Positions 43,851 through 52,469 of a stretch of 64,000 nt of DNA are shown one piece after another. Source of the stretch: Clostridia bacterium. Its GTDB lineage: Bacteria; Bacillota_A; Clostridia; Oscillospirales; CAG-272. Both the position numbers and the translations under genes were made by a program. The stretch's first letter is position 1, and each line of letters begins with the position of its first letter. The notes beneath the pieces were generated by a model. That model made no database searches and was not told the DNA's origin. It worked only from the letters and a program-made list of their open reading frames with translations. The stretch lies in assembly GCA_017467205.1 (NCBI GenBank), contig JAFTSQ010000022.1, positions 13,246 through 77,245 of the forward strand, in the 5' to 3' direction.

Positions 43851-44711
43851 ATGCCGAATACAACGAAGCTCGGGAAGCTGAAAACCTTCCTTTATCTCAA
43901 TATCGGCTCGCTTCTCATAGCAGTGGGAATATACTTTTTCAAAGCGCCGAACGGCTTCGCAAGCGGCGGCGTCAGCGGTATTTCCATAATTTTGGCAAAG
44001 GTTGCGCCCTATCTATCGCAGTCGGTGTATCTGCTTATTATGAACGTGGTGCTTCTTATTGTGGGCATTTTCGTTCTTGGGCGCGGATGCGGCGTCAAGA
44101 CTGTTTACTGCACGCTCGCGCTCTCGCTTGAGAACCTTGCGTTCGAATATCTTTTGCCCTTGAGCGCGCCGCTCACCGATTCGCCGCTTCTTGAGATGAT
44201 ATATGCCGTTATGCTGATAGGCATAGGCTCGGCTATCCTCTTTAACTGCGACGCTTCCTCGGGCGGTACTGATATAATTGCACTGATAATCAAAAAGTAT
44301 ACTAATATGGACGTTGGAAAGGCGCTGCTTATAACCGACATATTCATTGCCGCGAGCACCTTTGTGGTTTACGACGTGCGCACGGGTCTTTTCTCGATGT
44401 TCTACCTGTTCACCAAGGTCTTCGTGGTTGACGATATAATAGAGTCGCTCAACGTTTGCAAGGCGTTTACCATAATCACCGGCAAGCCGGAAATTATTGA
44501 AGAGTTCGTTATGAACGAGATGCACCACGGTGCTACCGTTTACGATGCAAAGGGCGCGTTCTCCGGCGAGGACAGAAAGGTCATTATCACAGTTTGCAAG
44601 AGGATGGAAGCGATAAAGCTCAGGCGCAAGGTCAAGGAGCTTGACCCCCACGCATTTATGATAGTCACGTCCTCGAACGAGATTATCGGCAAGGGATTTC
44701 AGTCGGTTTAA
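43851..44711 (+). CDS. YitT family membrane protein
   Basis: A 286-residue protein. The start at 43851 has TTAAGGAG upstream. Five hydrophobic segments occupy residues 10-190, with YFFKAPNGFASGGVSGISIIL and LFNCDASSGGTDIIALIIKKYTNMDVGKALL as the YitT (DUF161) landmarks. The C-terminal 90 residues form the DUF2179 domain (MHHGATVYDAKGAFSGEDRKVIITVCKRMEAIKLRRKVKELDPHAFMIVTSSNEIIGKGF). Function unknown in this family. It begins an operon with the beta-propeller and glycerol-1-phosphate dehydrogenase genes. Confidence 0.9.
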   Translation: MPNTTKLGKLKTFLYLNIGSLLIAVGIYFFKAPNGFASGGVSGISIILAKVAPYLSQSVYLLIMNVVLLIVGIFVLGRGCGVKTVYCTLALSLENLAFEYLLPLSAPLTDSPLLEMIYAVMLIGIGSAILFNCDASSGGTDIIALIIKKYTNMDVGKALLITDIFIAASTFVVYDVRTGLFSMFYLFTKVFVVDDIIESLNVCKAFTIITGKPEIIEEFVMNEMHHGATVYDAKGAFSGEDRKVIITVCKRMEAIKLRRKVKELDPHAFMIVTSSNEIIGKGFQSV

Positions 44712-44713
44712 GT

Positions 44714-45769
44714 ATGATACGTGAAATTTATTCGGGCAAGGTCGGCAAATTCCACTGTCAAGGCATTGCGGTGGACGAGATTGGCGGATACATATACTAT
44801 TCCTTCACGACCTCACTTGTAAAATGCACCCTTGACGGTACGGTAGTCGGAACGGTTGAGAATATCGCAGGACACCTCGGATGCATTGACTGGAACGAGC
44901 GCGAGAGGCGAATTTACGCCTCGCTCGAATACAAAAACGACGCCATCGGAAAAGGAATACTCCGTGGACTCGGTCGCTCGTCAGACGAGCTTGATGTCGG
45001 ATTTTATATCGCTATTTTTGACGGCGACCTGATAGACCGCATCGGAATGGATGCCGAGCGTGACGGTGTTATGCGAGCTGCCTATCTTTCGACGGTGGTG
45101 AGCGACTATTCGGGAAGTTATGTGGTTGAGGGGCGCGAGCTTTTGCATATCCACGGCTGCTCGGGAATTGACGGAATCGCATTTGGACCGGATTTCGGCG
45201 CATCGGACGGTCGGGAGTATCTGCACGTCTGCTACGGGATATACTCCGATACAGAGAGGCTCGATAACGACTACCAAGTAATATTGCAATACGAGCCCGA
45301 CGAGCTCTTGGGAACAGCACTCCCGCTTCTTCAGAAAAATATGCACAAAATAGGGCCGCACGAGCCGAGAAATCGCTATTTTCTCTACACGGGTAACACT
45401 TCTTGGGGAATTCAGAACCTTGAATACGACGCTTTCAGCAATAGTTATTTCGCGGCGGTTTATCGCGGAAAGAAGCCGCAGTTTCCGAACTATCCGATGT
45501 TCGTAATCGACGCTGTGGCAAGGCCTGTTGTGGCAGAGCTTTCCGGACTTAATATGCGCGGCAAGACTTTGACACTCAAGGACACCGGGCTTTCCTCGGG
45601 TGGGATTTCCGGCATGGAATTTTCGCTCGGCAGCACAGGTATTTATTCCTTTGGCAACGGGTATTTCTACTTCTCCGTTCCGAAAAAGGACGAGAACGGA
45701 TATCAATCCTCGACTGCCAAGCTTTATCGCCTTGACACTGAGGGGAAATGGAGCTTTTATGAGGTATGA
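44714..45769 (+). CDS. Beta-propeller-like protein of unknown function
   Basis: A 351-residue soluble protein that I do not recognise. It has repeating four-strand patterns of about 50-60 residues (GIAVDEIGGYIYYSFTTSLVKCTLDG, GCIDWNERERRIYASLEYKN, GIQNLEYDAFSNSYFAAVYRGK, GISGMEFSLGSTGIYSFGNGYFYFSV), suggesting a five- or six-bladed propeller. No signal peptide is visible. The ATG lies two bases after the yitT stop with only a distant AAGGGAT, so translation probably relies on coupling. Its stop overlaps the next gene's ATG (ATGA), tying it to the glycerol-1-phosphate dehydrogenase. It could be a sugar- or phosphoester-acting enzyme or a ligand sensor. Confidence 0.65.
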   Translation: MIREIYSGKVGKFHCQGIAVDEIGGYIYYSFTTSLVKCTLDGTVVGTVENIAGHLGCIDWNERERRIYASLEYKNDAIGKGILRGLGRSSDELDVGFYIAIFDGDLIDRIGMDAERDGVMRAAYLSTVVSDYSGSYVVEGRELLHIHGCSGIDGIAFGPDFGASDGREYLHVCYGIYSDTERLDNDYQVILQYEPDELLGTALPLLQKNMHKIGPHEPRNRYFLYTGNTSWGIQNLEYDAFSNSYFAAVYRGKKPQFPNYPMFVIDAVARPVVAELSGLNMRGKTLTLKDTGLSSGGISGMEFSLGSTGIYSFGNGYFYFSVPKKDENGYQSSTAKLYRLDTEGKWSFYEV

Positions 45770-46863
45770 TAAATATTGAACATAAAAAAAGGGGAACGTT
45801 CCCTCTTTTCTTCGAAAAGATCGGCGGCAAAAGGATTGCCGTGTTATCCGACCTGAATACCAATGGGTATGCCGATGAAATGATAGCTAACCTACGCGGC
45901 GCAGGCTGTGAGATAGAGGATATATATTTTCCTCTTGCCGACCTCGTGCCCGACGAGCGGGTGACGGGTGAGGCAAAGGCGCGCGCCGCGGACTGCGACT
46001 ACGTTTTAGCGGTTGGAAGCGGCTCGCTTAACGATACTGCGAAGGCTGCCTCATTTGCACTCGGAATTCCTTGCGGAGTTCTCGCAACAGCGGCGAGTAT
46101 GGACGGATACTGCTCGGTTGGTGCGGCAATTATGCAAGAGGGCTTTAAGGTCACACTTCAGACGCACACGCCAAGCGACGTTCTCGTTGACCTTGATATA
46201 ATAAGGAAAGCTCCGCGCGCTATGACTGCTGCAGGATTTGGCGATATTCTCGGAAAATTCACCTGTCTTGCAGATTGGCGACTCTCCGCCGCTATAACCG
46301 GCGAGATGGTTGACGAGGAAGCGTATGCTTTGATGGAAGAGGCGCGCGGCGACTGCTTTGCGGCATACGGGGGGCTACTACACGGCGAGGGCGACGCCAC
46401 CGACAAGCTGATGAGGGCGCTTATCACCGCAGGTCTTGCTATGGCAAAATGCAAAAACTCCCGCCCCGCAAGCGGCGGCGAGCATCATATTTCACACTAT
46501 CTTGAGATGGATTTCGTAAGACGCGGACTTGCAGTTCCCTTGCACGGCTTTAAGGTCGGTATCGGAACTCTCGTTTGCTTGGAGCTATACAGGTTTATTG
46601 CAGAGTGTGATGTCGACTTTTACGGCAAGGGTGAGCTTTTGCGAATTGCAAGAACACTTCCCGATCCAAGCGAGCTCGCAAAAATGCTCGCATCGCTCGG
46701 CTGCCCGACGCGCTTTAGCGAAATCGGGGTTTCAAGAGAACTGTTCGAGCAAGCCTTGCTTAATGCGCACACGGTACGCGACAGATTCACCGTACTGACG
46801 CTTTCGAACAGACTCTCGCTTACCGAGCACGCACTGCCGATTTTGGCTGAAAGATATTATTGA
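45766..46863 (+). CDS. egsA: sn-Glycerol-1-phosphate dehydrogenase (AraM/EgsA family)
   Basis: A 365-residue iron-alcohol-dehydrogenase-fold enzyme. The dinucleotide motif is GSGSLNDTAKAASF near residue 85, the family hallmark is TAASMDGYCSVGAAI near residue 107, and the metal ligands are in GFGDILGKFTCLADW (Asp), GGEHHISHYLEM (His) and PLHGFKVGIGTLV (His). Homologues reduce dihydroxyacetone phosphate to glycerol-1-phosphate, the archaeal lipid backbone; Bacillus AraM feeds PcrB. No PcrB gene is seen here. It is shorter than AraM (about 390-400). Overlaps the upstream propeller gene by four bases. Confidence 0.85.
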   Translation: MINIEHKKRGTFPLFFEKIGGKRIAVLSDLNTNGYADEMIANLRGAGCEIEDIYFPLADLVPDERVTGEAKARAADCDYVLAVGSGSLNDTAKAASFALGIPCGVLATAASMDGYCSVGAAIMQEGFKVTLQTHTPSDVLVDLDIIRKAPRAMTAAGFGDILGKFTCLADWRLSAAITGEMVDEEAYALMEEARGDCFAAYGGLLHGEGDATDKLMRALITAGLAMAKCKNSRPASGGEHHISHYLEMDFVRRGLAVPLHGFKVGIGTLVCLELYRFIAECDVDFYGKGELLRIARTLPDPSELAKMLASLGCPTRFSEIGVSRELFEQALLNAHTVRDRFTVLTLSNRLSLTEHALPILAERYY

Positions 46864-46874
46864 CTTTAGTATAT

Positions 46875-46916
46875 GAAAAAAGCGAAGGAATCGTAAACTG
46901 ATTCCTTCGCTTTTTT
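46875..46916. terminator. Bidirectional terminator between egsA-like and degV genes
   Basis: AAAAAAGCGAAGGAATC (about 46876-46892) pairs with GATTCCTTCGCTTTTTT (46900-46916) around a 7-base loop; it ends just before the degV stop. Confidence 0.9.
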
Positions 46917-46920
46917 CGGT

Positions 46921-47745
46921 TTAGGCTTCGAAGCCGATGAGCACGCCGCCGCGCTCGGCATAGAAGCTGCAGAGTCCGCCGCATTTCGCGATAGCGACGC
47001 TCGCTTTTTCGTAAAGCGACTGCACTATCGATTTTATCTCAAGCGCGACATCCTCATTGAAGCAATGGGCTATTCTCATTTTGCCGCCCTTATAGCCGAG
47101 CGACTTTAAGCGCTCGATTATCTTTTGGACTGTGGCGCGCCTGCCGCGCGGCTTATCAAGGGGCTCTATCTCACCCTTGTCGCTCGCCTTTGCTACGACG
47201 CGGATGTTAAGAAGACCTGCAAATTTTGCTACGAGGCGGCTGACTCTGCCGTTGTTGGCAAGGTTGTTCATCGACTCGAGCATAAAGATAAGTCCCGTCG
47301 TTTTCTTATACTCCATAATTTCCGCCGATATTTCGTCGAAGGTCTTGCCCGCGTTCATAAGTGCGACTATCTTTTCCATTATAAGAACCATCTCGGGTCC
47401 TGTGGAAAGCGAGTCTATCATACAGACGCGGCGGTCGGGATATTTTTCCATATAGAGCTTTGCGGCGGTGTTCGCCGAATTGAAGCTACCGGAGAGCGAG
47501 CTCGTTATTGTGACGCAGAATATCTCCTCTTCGTCGCCAAAGGCGCGAATCCACTCGTCAGGGTTCGGGCAGGAGGTGGTCGACCTACCTTTATAGGTTG
47601 CGAGGTAGTCGACCATCTCCCTAACGTCGAGCGACTCGTCGTCCACAAACTCCCTGTCAGCCGTGATTATTTTGAGCGGTGCGCTGGCAAAGCTTGCACC
47701 GTCGAGGGTCAGAATATCCGCTGAAGAATCGGTTACAATTTTCAT
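46921..47745 (-). CDS. DegV family fatty-acid-binding protein
   Basis: A 274-residue, full-length DegV protein. It begins MKIVTDSSADIL, then carries TSCPNPDEWIRAF (the DegV T-S-x-P motif), CVTITSSLSGSFNSANTAA, DSLSTGPEMVLIMEK and the C-terminal HCFNEDVALEIKS and GGVLIGFEA. DegV proteins bind fatty acids and, as FakB, present them to the fatty acid kinase FakA; no fakA is visible here. AAGGATGAGG precedes the ATG. It lies 23 bases after the glycosyltransferase gene on the same strand, so it can share that transcript. Confidence 0.92.
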   Translation of the reverse strand: MKIVTDSSADILTLDGASFASAPLKIITADREFVDDESLDVREMVDYLATYKGRSTTSCPNPDEWIRAFGDEEEIFCVTITSSLSGSFNSANTAAKLYMEKYPDRRVCMIDSLSTGPEMVLIMEKIVALMNAGKTFDEISAEIMEYKKTTGLIFMLESMNNLANNGRVSRLVAKFAGLLNIRVVAKASDKGEIEPLDKPRGRRATVQKIIERLKSLGYKGGKMRIAHCFNEDVALEIKSIVQSLYEKASVAIAKCGGLCSFYAERGGVLIGFEA

Positions 47746-47768
47746 TTTTCCTCATCCTTTCTGAGTAA

Positions 47769-49316
47769 TCAAAGTATGTTTTCTATTGCTTCTTCGATAC
47801 CTTTTTCGTCGGATACTCCTGAAAGGTCAACGACCTTGAGCGACTGGAATTTGGATTCAAGCAGCGAATAGAGCTTGCCTGTGAGCGCGACAGATTCGGC
47901 GCTCTTCGCCTCGCGCTTTACGAGGACGATATTTTCTGTGGGGTATGCCCGACTTATCAGGAGAACGAAGCGCTCAACGTAGTCAAAGAGCTCCTCGTCC
48001 GAAAGGGTGGTCGGGTCGAAGGGTGTGGCTGTAAGGTCACCTGCAAGTCCGCGCTCGCAAAGGGCGGCGTAGGCTTCGCGCGAGAGGTTGAAGCTCACGC
48101 CTTCACCCTTCAAAGTGACGAGCTCGTCGAGCGAGGGGACAAGGTCTATAAGGAGAAGCTCGCGGGCGGTTTTCTTCTTTGAAAGAAGCTCCGAGTAGTT
48201 CTTGGCGATATCCGCGGATACGGGCTCGTAGTGGGGCAAGCGAAGCTTGTCGGCAAGGTATGCCGGCACGTCGCCCGTCACCGAGAAGAGCGAGAGATTT
48301 TCAAAGGTGCGAGATACGGTATAGCCGTGCCTGTTTCGATAGAGCTCGGCGATATCGGGAGCGCCGATAAAGGACATTACTGCCCTCTCCTGACCGTAGA
48401 CGTCGTAGCGGCGGTTGAATGCGCCGACGTCATAGCGGCGACGCTTGAAGTCGCGGATAGCCTTAAGAATGGTTTTTATCTTGAGCTTTCTGTGCGCGCC
48501 TCTGCCGAGTGCTATCTTAATGCAGTCGCGCTTATAGCGCTTGATATTGTCCTTGAGGGCTTCCTTGCCCGTGTAGGTTTCGGTGTTGGTAAGGGTGTTT
48601 CTTACCATATAATAATACATTTTGATTCTGCCGGGGGCTACCTCGTTCATCAGATTGAGGTTGGACTTTATCTCACGCATATGATAGACCTTACTGTCAC
48701 CGACGATGTACGCCGCGCCGTATCTGCCGATAACGCGCATTGTGTACTCGGTGTCGTCACCCCAGATAAAGTAGTCCTTAAGAGGCAGGCCGCACTTGTC
48801 TATCGCACAGCGGTTGATAAGCAGTGATACGAAGGTGGCGTGAGCCAGACGAACCATTTTATTGTTCAGGTTCTCGTACCAAAATCTGTATCCGTTAGTA
48901 GCGTAGCGGCTTATCTCGGGGGAGTTCATTGCGGTTTCGTCCTTGGAATAGACGCAGCTGGCAAGGAAGCTCGCGGTCTTTACCTTCCCCTTCGCGTTGA
49001 CAAGTGCCTTAAGCGCGCCGCCGGTGGGAATGACGTCATCGTCCATTATCCATATCCAATCGTAGCCTGCCTCGTAGGCGAGCTTCATACCGTAATAAAA
49101 GCCGCCAGAGCCGCCAAGGTTGGCACCCGTGTTAAAATATTTGACTCGCTCGGAGAGGTAGGGGGCGATATATTCTGCCGTTCCGTCGGTGCTCGCGTTA
49201 TCGATTAAGAGGATGTCGTACTTCTTATAGGTTTGGTCAAGGAGCGCTTCGATACATTGAGCGAGGAGGACCTTTCTATTGTAGGTAACGACTACCGCAC
49301 ATATTCTATCGCTCAT
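47769..49316 (-). CDS. GT2 glycosyltransferase fused to an extra C-terminal domain
   Basis: A 515-residue protein. Residues 1-290 are a GT-A family 2 transferase: CAVVVTYNRKVLLAQCIEAL, LIDNASTDGTAEYI, NTGANLGGSGGFYYGM, the nucleotide-sugar/metal motif WIWIMDDDVIP, and FIWGDDTEYTMRVI. These features fit rhamnosyl- or galactofuranosyl-transferases. Residues 310-515 are an added domain opening VMSFIGAPDIAELYRNRHGYTV and containing LLLIDLVPSLDELVTL, which faintly resembles DUF6270 (SGNH-like) domains; that is a weak guess. No membrane spans. Its ATG overlaps the upstream fusion transferase stop by 4 bases. Confidence 0.82.
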   Translation of the reverse strand: MSDRICAVVVTYNRKVLLAQCIEALLDQTYKKYDILLIDNASTDGTAEYIAPYLSERVKYFNTGANLGGSGGFYYGMKLAYEAGYDWIWIMDDDVIPTGGALKALVNAKGKVKTASFLASCVYSKDETAMNSPEISRYATNGYRFWYENLNNKMVRLAHATFVSLLINRCAIDKCGLPLKDYFIWGDDTEYTMRVIGRYGAAYIVGDSKVYHMREIKSNLNLMNEVAPGRIKMYYYMVRNTLTNTETYTGKEALKDNIKRYKRDCIKIALGRGAHRKLKIKTILKAIRDFKRRRYDVGAFNRRYDVYGQERAVMSFIGAPDIAELYRNRHGYTVSRTFENLSLFSVTGDVPAYLADKLRLPHYEPVSADIAKNYSELLSKKKTARELLLIDLVPSLDELVTLKGEGVSFNLSREAYAALCERGLAGDLTATPFDPTTLSDEELFDYVERFVLLISRAYPTENIVLVKREAKSAESVALTGKLYSLLESKFQSLKVVDLSGVSDEKGIEEAIENIL

Positions 49317-52231
49317 TTTCTCTCTCCTTCCAAAAGCTCGTTGTAAAGGGCGTGTACCGAGTCTGCATTAGACTCTGCCGAATAGCGAGAGAGTGCGTGC
49401 TCTCTGCCGCGTGCGGCAAGCTCCTTGGCAGCCGACCTATCGTTTATTGCGGATTCTATCTTATCTGCGAGAGCGGAAATGTCGCCAAGCTCGAAGAGCA
49501 TGCCGTATTTTTCCGAATCGAGTATTTCCTTTGTTCCCGCAGTGTTCGCGCCTATCACGAGGCAGCCCGAAAGCATTGCCTCAACGGTGATTCTGCCGAA
49601 CGCCTCGGAGCGCGAGCCGACGAACATAATATCGGAGTTGCGGTAGAACTCTTCAACGTGGCTCTGCCTGCCGAGGAAGTTGACCTTGTCGGCGAGTCTG
49701 TTCTCTTGTATAAGAGCGGTTATTTCGGGTCTGTAATAAAGCGGCAGATTACCGATAAGGTCAACCGAGAATTTATCGAAGCCGCGGCGCAAAAGCTCGC
49801 CGAGAGCCTTGACGAGAAGGTACTGTCCCTTGTACTCCGCTATCTCGCCGACACAGATGAATTTAACCTCTTCGTCGTCAAGGACAGTCTTATCGGGAGC
49901 GTAGTAGACCTTCGGGTCTATGCCGTTGTAGATACGGGTGACTCTGTCACCGAAGAGAGCCTTATACTTCTCTTCGATACTGTCGGATATGGCAACAATT
50001 TTCGTTGCTTTTGCCATAAGCGAATGAGCGTATTTCTTATCGACGAAGCATCTGTGCTGGTCTTCCTCGAGGAATTCGCGCACGTGCCAAACGAGAGGCA
50101 CGTTCATAGAATACGCCGCCTCGGCTATTGCGTAGTGGTAGGAGGTGTTTATATGAACGAGGTCGTATTTGCCCTCCGCAAGAATGCGGCGGTATTCGCG
50201 GGCGGCGCGCTTGTTGGCGCGCTTCATAAGGCGGGATTTCGCCTTGATATTCCGCGGATGCTCGTCCATATCGACTATCCAGTCCTCACTCTCGACGGTG
50301 AGATATTTGAGGTTGCTTTCAACTAAAAGCGAAACCCCGTCGCCGCGCTTGGGGAGAAGGATTGTCGGGTCGATGCCGTGACGGTCGCGAAGGAGGGTTG
50401 CTAAGGTTACCATACTCCTGAATGCGCCGGAGGTCTTGGAGTTATCCGACGCGGCAAAGAGCACTCGCTTGCCGCTCGTCTGCTTTTCAAGCCCGAGATA
50501 GTCACACCAATAGTCGAGATTCTGGACGGTGTTTATCTTGTTTCGGTAGTCGAGCATTGCGTGGCGAAGCTTCTTCTCTATTGCGCGCTTGGTTTTGAAG
50601 TATTTTATCAGGCACTTCAGAAGAAGGAAGATGTTTTTCTTGTAGGTGATGCACATTCCTTCCTTTGCGTCAAGCACCGTTATGCGCCTTGCCTTCGTAG
50701 CGTCGGTCGCGCTGTTATCGCCGTATATCACCGCCTCGCGCTTCTTCGGCTTGAAGAGAAGCTTCAGAAGAGTGACGGTCTTGAATCTCTTGCCGTAGCC
50801 GTCCTTGAGCGAGGTCATAGCGCGACGGCGAACCGAGTCGTCTGCCTTCACCCACTTGACGTTAGAGTAGAGGCTTGCGTGCTTTTTCGAGGTGTCGAGC
50901 GACTTGAAATAGTCAAAGCCGCGGCAGAAATCAAGGATTCCGTCAAAGGCGTTTATCGCTCTTGCGTAGTGGTGCTTGAATATCTCGACGGTAAAGGAGT
51001 TGAGGTATATATGCGCCATACGCATAATGCTCTCCGGCTGAACGCTTGCGAGCATTATGAGCTTGTTTCTTATGTCGTAATAGTCGTTCTTCGGATTGAT
51101 AAGTCCTTTTTTGTAAAGATGCCAGACGTTGATGCCGTTCATCGAAAGGACGGGGAGCTTATTGCGCAGACCGAACTCAACGTCGTCCATATGGAAGAAT
51201 ATCGGAAGGGGGAGATTGTTCTCACGCACGACGCTGTAAGGCACGCAGCAGTAGCACCAGGCGTTGTAGTTTACGTCCCTTTCCTTTTCGTTGAGGACTA
51301 TATTGATATCGTTTGTGAGGTCGACGTCGCGCAGATGGAAGTTGAAGCCGATTCTATCCCATTTCGCGCCGTTTTCAAATTGGAGGGAGCGCTTATCGGT
51401 CGAGAACATTGCGCCGCCGATAACGCTCTCGCGGTGCTCATCCTTGAGAAGCTGCAGGAGGATAAAGTTCTTTTCCACCGCCCTGACGTCAAGGACGATA
51501 TCGTCGTCCATAAAGATAAAGTTGGTGTAGGCTCTGCCGCCCCTCATCGACTCGATAAGAGTTCTCGTAAAGCCGCCTGCTCCGCCGTAGTTCTTGTTAT
51601 AGACTACGCTGATATTCTCGTTCGTAAGCGCTCCGATATCAAGGGTCGAGCCGTTGTCGGACACGTAGACGTGAGCGTGGCTGTAGAGCGGCGAGGCGGG
51701 ATTTTTTATTGCCTCGTCGAGCCTTTTGAGGTTGGATATAACGTATTCCTCGCGCCTGAAGGTGCATATGCCGATGGCAAGCTCAACGGGATTAAGAAGC
51801 GCTGTGTCAACCTCGCTTTCGTATTCGTGGCCGTAGAACACGCATCCGTCCGACGCGGCGGTAAGCTCGAAATAAAGAATTCCCTCACCCTCGAGTCGAC
51901 AATCGACCTTATAGGCCGTGTCGGCATCAGCACTTATATCCTTGCGCATAATGCAGTCGCGCGCGACCTTGCCGTCCTTTTCGGTCATCATATAAAGGCG
52001 AAGCTCAAAGTCGCCCGAGAGCCGAAGCGCGAGCGTAAGGTTGTCTATTACCGTATAGTTCACCCATTTTTCAAGCGAGAAGCTGTTGAAATAGGTGGAC
52101 GTGGAAAGTCTGCCGCCGGATTTGAAGGTTATACTGCCATCGGGCGCGAGAGTGTATCCCGTACCCTTAAAGTACATCTCGCCGACGGGGCATATTTCCT
52201 CGGTCGGAAACAAGGTTCTTGACAGAATCAT
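49313..52231 (-). CDS. Bifunctional glycosyltransferase: GlfT2-like GT2 plus GT4
   Basis: A 972-residue protein starting at ATG 52231 after GAGGAGATTTTT. Residues 1-150 are a beta-sandwich like the GlfT2 N domain (TYFNSFSLEKWVNYTVIDNL). Residues 155-450 are a GT2 domain (IGICTFRREEYVISNLKRL, VYNKNYGGAGGFTRTLIES, FIFMDDDIVLD, FHMDDVEFGLR). After a helical link, residues 620-972 form a GT4 domain (VLFAASDNSKTSGAFRSM, HINTSYHYAIAEAAYS, VTRIYNGIDPKVYY, EAFGRITVEAMLSGCLVIGAN with the two donor-binding Glu). It should add two different sugars to one surface glycan. Divergent from, and paralogous to, the gene at 52470. Confidence 0.9.
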   Translation of the reverse strand: MILSRTLFPTEEICPVGEMYFKGTGYTLAPDGSITFKSGGRLSTSTYFNSFSLEKWVNYTVIDNLTLALRLSGDFELRLYMMTEKDGKVARDCIMRKDISADADTAYKVDCRLEGEGILYFELTAASDGCVFYGHEYESEVDTALLNPVELAIGICTFRREEYVISNLKRLDEAIKNPASPLYSHAHVYVSDNGSTLDIGALTNENISVVYNKNYGGAGGFTRTLIESMRGGRAYTNFIFMDDDIVLDVRAVEKNFILLQLLKDEHRESVIGGAMFSTDKRSLQFENGAKWDRIGFNFHLRDVDLTNDINIVLNEKERDVNYNAWCYCCVPYSVVRENNLPLPIFFHMDDVEFGLRNKLPVLSMNGINVWHLYKKGLINPKNDYYDIRNKLIMLASVQPESIMRMAHIYLNSFTVEIFKHHYARAINAFDGILDFCRGFDYFKSLDTSKKHASLYSNVKWVKADDSVRRRAMTSLKDGYGKRFKTVTLLKLLFKPKKREAVIYGDNSATDATKARRITVLDAKEGMCITYKKNIFLLLKCLIKYFKTKRAIEKKLRHAMLDYRNKINTVQNLDYWCDYLGLEKQTSGKRVLFAASDNSKTSGAFRSMVTLATLLRDRHGIDPTILLPKRGDGVSLLVESNLKYLTVESEDWIVDMDEHPRNIKAKSRLMKRANKRAAREYRRILAEGKYDLVHINTSYHYAIAEAAYSMNVPLVWHVREFLEEDQHRCFVDKKYAHSLMAKATKIVAISDSIEEKYKALFGDRVTRIYNGIDPKVYYAPDKTVLDDEEVKFICVGEIAEYKGQYLLVKALGELLRRGFDKFSVDLIGNLPLYYRPEITALIQENRLADKVNFLGRQSHVEEFYRNSDIMFVGSRSEAFGRITVEAMLSGCLVIGANTAGTKEILDSEKYGMLFELGDISALADKIESAINDRSAAKELAARGREHALSRYSAESNADSVHALYNELLEGERK

Positions 52232-52280
52232 AAAAATCTCCTCATTGCATTTCGTGATGGGGTCATAGTTATTCACAGTA

Positions 52281-52309
52281 ATTATAACACATTCGCGCGC
52301 AAAATTCAA
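52281..52309 (-). promoter_or_regulatory. Sigma-A promoter of the GT2-GT4 / GT2 / degV operon
   Basis: On the minus strand TTGAAT (52304-52309), 17 bases, TATAAT (52281-52286), 50 bases before the ATG. Confidence 0.82.
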
Positions 52310-52359
52310 GGGGGGAGTTTAGAATGTTTACTTTTAAGACACGAACTTGTGCGTTCCGC

Positions 52360-52388
52360 TTGCAAAACCCGAGTTTTTGTGGTATAAT
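52360..52388 (+). promoter_or_regulatory. Sigma-A promoter of the divergent GlfT2-like gene
   Basis: TTGCAA (52360-52365), 17 bases, TATAAT (52383-52388). The 81 bases between start 52470 and the -10 form the 5' leader; no riboswitch recognised. Confidence 0.78.
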
Positions 52389-52469
52389 ACTTAAAAAGCA
52401 GAGCGTTTTGGCGGTAGGATAACGAATTATCTGCCATAACGCAAATAATTGTTTACAAATGGAGGGCGT

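Noticed and set aside
50561..52222. Long plus-strand frame of about 550 codons
   Set aside because: It lies opposite the GT2-GT4 fusion gene, has no recognisable motifs or ribosome binding site, and arises from codon bias of the true gene.
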